From contig ONJY01000002.1 in NCBI GenBank assembly GCA_900318275.1, positions 47,745 through 111,744 of the forward strand: a stretch of 64,000 bases of DNA, read 5' to 3'. The notes beneath the pieces were generated by a model. That model made no database searches, was not told the DNA's origin, and saw only the letters and a list, made by a program, of their open reading frames with translations. The DNA comes from an uncultured Bacteroidales bacterium (GTDB lineage: Bacteria > Bacteroidota > Bacteroidia > Bacteroidales > P3). Of this stretch, positions 60,474 to 64,000 are shown in pieces (within the stretch, counting starts at the first letter, position 1; the number at the start of each line of letters is the position of its first letter). Both the position numbers and the translations under genes were made by a program.

Positions 60474-60508
60474 TATCTTTGTAAATTCACGTATAGTATT
60501 ATACGTGA
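60474..60508 (+). promoter_or_regulatory. Promoter and operator-like palindrome for the ORF6N gene
   Basis: TATCTTTG at 60474-60481. A 9-bp perfect inverted repeat TCACGTATA...TATACGTGA with a 4-base spacer spans 60487-60508, right at the expected transcription start. It could be an operator for a repressor or a 5' mRNA hairpin. Confidence 0.65.
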
Positions 60509-60555
60509 TGTATTGTTGTCGTTATTAGTGAATTACACACAGGACGCCAAAGAAA

Positions 60556-61278
60556 ATGGCCACAGATATTGCCATAAAAGGGACCGCTGACATAGAAGTC
60601 ATCAAGCATAGCATCTACGAGGTGCGGGGTATGCAAGTTATGCTTGACCGCGACCTGGCGGAGTTGTATAATGTGGAGACTAAAGTCTTGAACCAAGCGG
60701 TCAAACGCAATATTGAGCGTTTCCCTGAAGACTTTATGTTCAAGTTGAACAAAAGTGAGTGGATGTTTCTAAGGTCACAAATTGCGACCTTAAAGGAGAG
60801 CGCTTTGAGCACTGATACTGAAGACATTGATGTTGTTGAGACCAGTTTGATGTCACAAATTGTGACTTCAAGTCCAGAAAATATTGATAATGATACAGAT
60901 TTGAAGTCACAAATTGCGACTTCAAGTTGGGGAGGCACACGCAAATTACCCAATGCTTTTACTGAACTTGGTATTGCGATGCTCAGTTCTGTGTTGCGGT
61001 CGGAGACGGCCATACAGGTCAACATCAATATTATGCGGGCGTTTGTGGCCATTCGTCACGCAATAGGTGCCTGGCAGGGTGTCAACCTGAAGGTGGAGCA
61101 GTTGTCGCACAAAGTCGACAACCTCAACGCCCGTGTGGATGAGATTCTCCACGAGCAGAACGAGAACAATATGGAGATGGCCGTCCAGATAAGCGCCCTT
61201 AACGACGCCCTCGACCAACTGCGCGAGAAACCATCAACACCGCGGAAACGGATAGGGTTTAAGCAAAGTAAAAAATGA
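60556..61278 (+). CDS. ORF6N-domain protein with triplicated SQI(A/V)T motif
   Basis: 240 residues. The N-terminal ORF6N DNA-binding domain (SIYEVRGMQVMLDRDLAELYNVETKVLNQAVKRNIERFPEDFMFKLNKSEW) is complete. It is followed by LRSQIATLK, LMSQIVTSS and LKSQIATSSWGGTRKLPNAFTELGIAMLSSVLRS; the SQI(A/V)T phrase, normally single in my memory of the family, occurs three times. The C-terminus is coiled-coil-like (NLKVEQLSHKVDNLNARVDEILHEQ). Such proteins accompany phages and mobile elements as regulators. It is separated by 57 bp from the restriction enzyme gene, and the whole unit is more AT-rich than its surroundings. Confidence 0.9.
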   Translation: MATDIAIKGTADIEVIKHSIYEVRGMQVMLDRDLAELYNVETKVLNQAVKRNIERFPEDFMFKLNKSEWMFLRSQIATLKESALSTDTEDIDVVETSLMSQIVTSSPENIDNDTDLKSQIATSSWGGTRKLPNAFTELGIAMLSSVLRSETAIQVNINIMRAFVAIRHAIGAWQGVNLKVEQLSHKVDNLNARVDEILHEQNENNMEMAVQISALNDALDQLREKPSTPRKRIGFKQSKK

Positions 61279-61335
61279 CCGTACTGGAAGAAATGGGAAA
61301 TAGGAAACTGCTGAAATAAAACAAAATACTTAAAT

Positions 61336-62169
61336 ATGGCCAAGAAAAATCAATCTAACAGATTAACTGCGCAACAAAAAGAAAACTTGGGCGCAATTGG
61401 AATATTCGGAGATGAAGCGAAGTCTCACGACGTATTGGTTGGTAAGATTTCGGAAAAAGCATTAAAAAAACTTGAAAAGAAATACCCAAAATTTGAGTTC
61501 CGTTACAGAACAAGCATCAGCAAAGAGGAAATCAATAAAGCATTACAAGAAGTTGATAAAGAATTGGGGCAAACATTGTTTGTACACGACTCTAACATTA
61601 AGCCAGATGGTGGTTTGATTGAGGTGAAGGATGACAAAGGTTTTTGGCGGGTAATTCTTGTTTCTGAGGCAAAGCATCAAGGGAAGGATATTGAGAATAT
61701 CAAAAATGGCATCTTGGTAGGGAAGAATAATGACCAAGATTTCATGGTTGCCGGAAACGCCATAGAACGTTCTCATAAGAACATTTCAGAAATTGCAAAT
61801 TTAATGCTCAAAGAGGCATATTTCCCATACGTTTTATTTTTGGAGGGGTCTAATTTTCTCACTAAAAATGTTGTGGTCACGAGACCGAATGGCGAAAAGC
61901 TTACAATAACCTATAACACAGGAAGTCTGAATAGATTAGATAGACTAACTGCGGCAAACTATGGCATGCCCATCAATACTAACCTATGCAAGAACAAGTT
62001 TGTAAAGTCCAACAACCGAATGATAATGCTTCAAGCCGCCTCAATATATACACAAGGCGATGGGGGGCATTGGAGTGAGGCAAAAATGCTCAAAATAATG
62101 ATTGAAATTGCTGATACTTCCATTCAAATGTTGGCGTCTGACTTGTTTTTACAACTTACAAAAAAATAG
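61336..62169 (+). CDS. EcoRI-type restriction endonuclease (predicted GAATTC)
   Basis: 277 residues, the same length as EcoRI, and colinear with it as I remember it: KQSNRLT near the start, IGIFGDEAKSHD, FRYRTSI, EVKDDKGFWRVILVSEAKHQGKDI. The catalytic residues fall at D91, E111 and K113, and the recognition residues N141, E144, R145, R200 and R203 are all at EcoRI positions (AGNAIERSHKNISEIAN; LNRLDRLTAANYGMPIN). GAATTC specificity is therefore strongly predicted. The gene is AT-rich against a GC-rich background and precedes the methylase by 2 bp. Confidence 0.96.
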   Translation: MAKKNQSNRLTAQQKENLGAIGIFGDEAKSHDVLVGKISEKALKKLEKKYPKFEFRYRTSISKEEINKALQEVDKELGQTLFVHDSNIKPDGGLIEVKDDKGFWRVILVSEAKHQGKDIENIKNGILVGKNNDQDFMVAGNAIERSHKNISEIANLMLKEAYFPYVLFLEGSNFLTKNVVVTRPNGEKLTITYNTGSLNRLDRLTAANYGMPINTNLCKNKFVKSNNRMIMLQAASIYTQGDGGHWSEAKMLKIMIEIADTSIQMLASDLFLQLTKK

Positions 62170-62171
62170 GA

Positions 62172-63146
62172 ATGGCAATACACAATAAATCACATAGTAA
62201 CTCTGGACTTATGCAGCTTAATAGGATGAACAAGGATAATATTAAGCATAAAACGAGTGTGGACTTCGCTGTGCCAGAGAGAACAAATTGTATTCTTTTA
62301 AACAAAGACTGTTTGGACTTGTTGAAATCTTTACCTGACGATTCAATTCAACTTATATTGATTGACCCACCTTACAATTTGGATTTAGCAGATTGGGACA
62401 CTTTTGACAATTATATTGATTGGGCGGCAGAGTGGCTTAATGAATCTTATAGGGTTTTGGCGAAAAGCGGGAATATGGTCATTTTCGGAGGAACTCAATT
62501 CCAAGATGAAAAGAGTGGTGATTTGATAGAAATCATACACTATTGCCGTCACCACACAAAGTTCCGTTTAGTCAATACTATTGTCTGGTACTACAAGAAT
62601 GGGATGTCTGCTCACCGTTATTTCGCAAATAGGCACGAAGAGGCAATCTGGTTGACAAAAACAGATGGATACTATTTTGACTTGGATTCCGTTAGAGTTC
62701 CCTATGGCGAGAAAGAGTTAGAAGAAGCGTTGAAAGACAAACGGCTTAATCCAGAAAGTATTAGAAAAGGGAAAAACCCCACCAATGTTTGGGAGATTGG
62801 CAGACTAAATGGTAATTCTCTTGAACGTGTTGGCCATCCTACACAGAAACCCATTGAAATAATGAGACGTTTTGTAAAAGCATTATCATATCCAGATTCA
62901 ATCGTTTTGGATTTTTTTGCTGGGAGTGGAACAACTGGTATAGCTTGTTTGGAAGAAAAACGTAATTGTATCATGTGCGACAAAGATGAACACTCAAAGA
63001 TATACTTTGACAAACATATTTCCCGCTTGCAAACAAGTTTATTCTATCAGCCTTTCATCGAATGTGATAGTTTGGATTTGTTTTTCGATGGCATCAAGAA
63101 AAGAACAAAAATACCACAATACCAAGTTCAAGTAGTAAATAACTAG
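62172..63146 (+). CDS. N6-adenine DNA methyltransferase, M.RsrI-like
   Basis: 324 residues. Motif IV DPPYNLDLADW lies at about 65, before motif I FFAGSGTTG at about 248, so it is a beta-class adenine methylase. Blocks IFGGTQFQ, NGMSAHRYFANRHEE, KDKRLNPESIRKGKNPTNVW and GRLNGNSLERVGHPTQKP match M.RsrI as I remember it, not the gamma-like M.EcoRI. It should protect GAATTC at the inner adenine from the endonuclease encoded 2 bp upstream. The gene is AT-rich. Confidence 0.95.
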   Translation: MAIHNKSHSNSGLMQLNRMNKDNIKHKTSVDFAVPERTNCILLNKDCLDLLKSLPDDSIQLILIDPPYNLDLADWDTFDNYIDWAAEWLNESYRVLAKSGNMVIFGGTQFQDEKSGDLIEIIHYCRHHTKFRLVNTIVWYYKNGMSAHRYFANRHEEAIWLTKTDGYYFDLDSVRVPYGEKELEEALKDKRLNPESIRKGKNPTNVWEIGRLNGNSLERVGHPTQKPIEIMRRFVKALSYPDSIVLDFFAGSGTTGIACLEEKRNCIMCDKDEHSKIYFDKHISRLQTSLFYQPFIECDSLDLFFDGIKKRTKIPQYQVQVVNN

Positions 63147-63181
63147 AAATTCACCAAAATAATTAATCCTTAAACGTTTAA

Positions 63182-64000
<819 letters not shown>

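Noticed and set aside
60130-60555. A chromosomal replication origin
   Set aside because: No dnaA, gidA or DnaA-box cluster; the repeats are 11-mers in inverted order, not TTATCCACA-like.

Overview
The window is chromosomal DNA from a member of the Bacteroidota, most likely order Bacteroidales. The evidence is recurrent TAnnTTTG promoter elements with an upstream TTTG/TTG box, family markers such as a DUF5606 protein, a PnuT-type thiamine importer behind a TonB receptor, many lipoproteins, and a lysine-fermentation (Kal) gene. Base composition is fairly GC-rich, except for a clearly AT-rich island at about 61.3-63.1 kb. I cannot place it more finely than the order.

Layout. 1-14.4 kb (mostly minus strand): the 5' part of metG, two lipoproteins and DUF5606, then a long tightly overlapping operon (PpiD-like isomerase, M23 protein, dxr, rseP, lptF/G, pyrK, pyrD, BadF-type sugar kinase) joining envelope biogenesis, isoprenoid and pyrimidine synthesis; cdd is upstream. 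14.7-22 kb (plus): rsgA, marC, tRNA-Glu, rpsT, eno, efp, and an M28/glutaminyl-cyclase lipoprotein with a Rieske-like partner. 22-25 kb (minus): kdsD-lptB-manC, each overlapping the next by 4 bp. 25-33 kb: recQ, a lipidated nitroreductase, a Bro-N protein, then LysM/M23-trmD-clpP-dut-namZ. 33.3-36.9 kb: a complete thiamine-salvage operon (promoter, TPP riboswitch, TonB receptor, pnuT, thiN). 36.9-45.3 kb: purD behind two tRNA-Ala genes, gtrA, a CoA-transferase alpha subunit with kal, prsW, a GH3 enzyme, recR and a phosphohexomutase. 45.4-60.1 kb: a secreted GH2 beta-galactosidase, a Y-family polymerase with a YolD-like partner, and a run of small metabolic, redox and hypothetical genes. 60.1-63.2 kb: a repeat-rich spacer, an ORF6N protein, and an EcoRI-type restriction endonuclease with an M.RsrI-like methylase. 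nifJ begins at 63188 and runs off the end.

The most unusual signal is not a gene. Short arrays with a 7-bp period (or a multiple) are scattered through the window. Some lie in frame inside conserved enzymes (sugar kinase, RsgA, ThiN, LacZ, EFR1-type flavodoxin/ferredoxin). Others sit exactly on gene borders, where they supply the start or stop codon. Two different enzymes carry the same peptide SILNSQFSI, and two others carry nearly the same peptide L(I/L)TH(N/D)SKLLT. Sense-strand arrays inside genes are free of stops; border arrays contain stops. This looks like a mobile or locally expanding microrepeat system and is my main candidate for something undescribed. A 152-bp terminal-inverted-repeat element, twin hairpin repeats upstream of efp, an inverted 11-mer array, and three in-frame near-palindromes inside the ORF6N gene are further structures that ordinary annotation does not explain.
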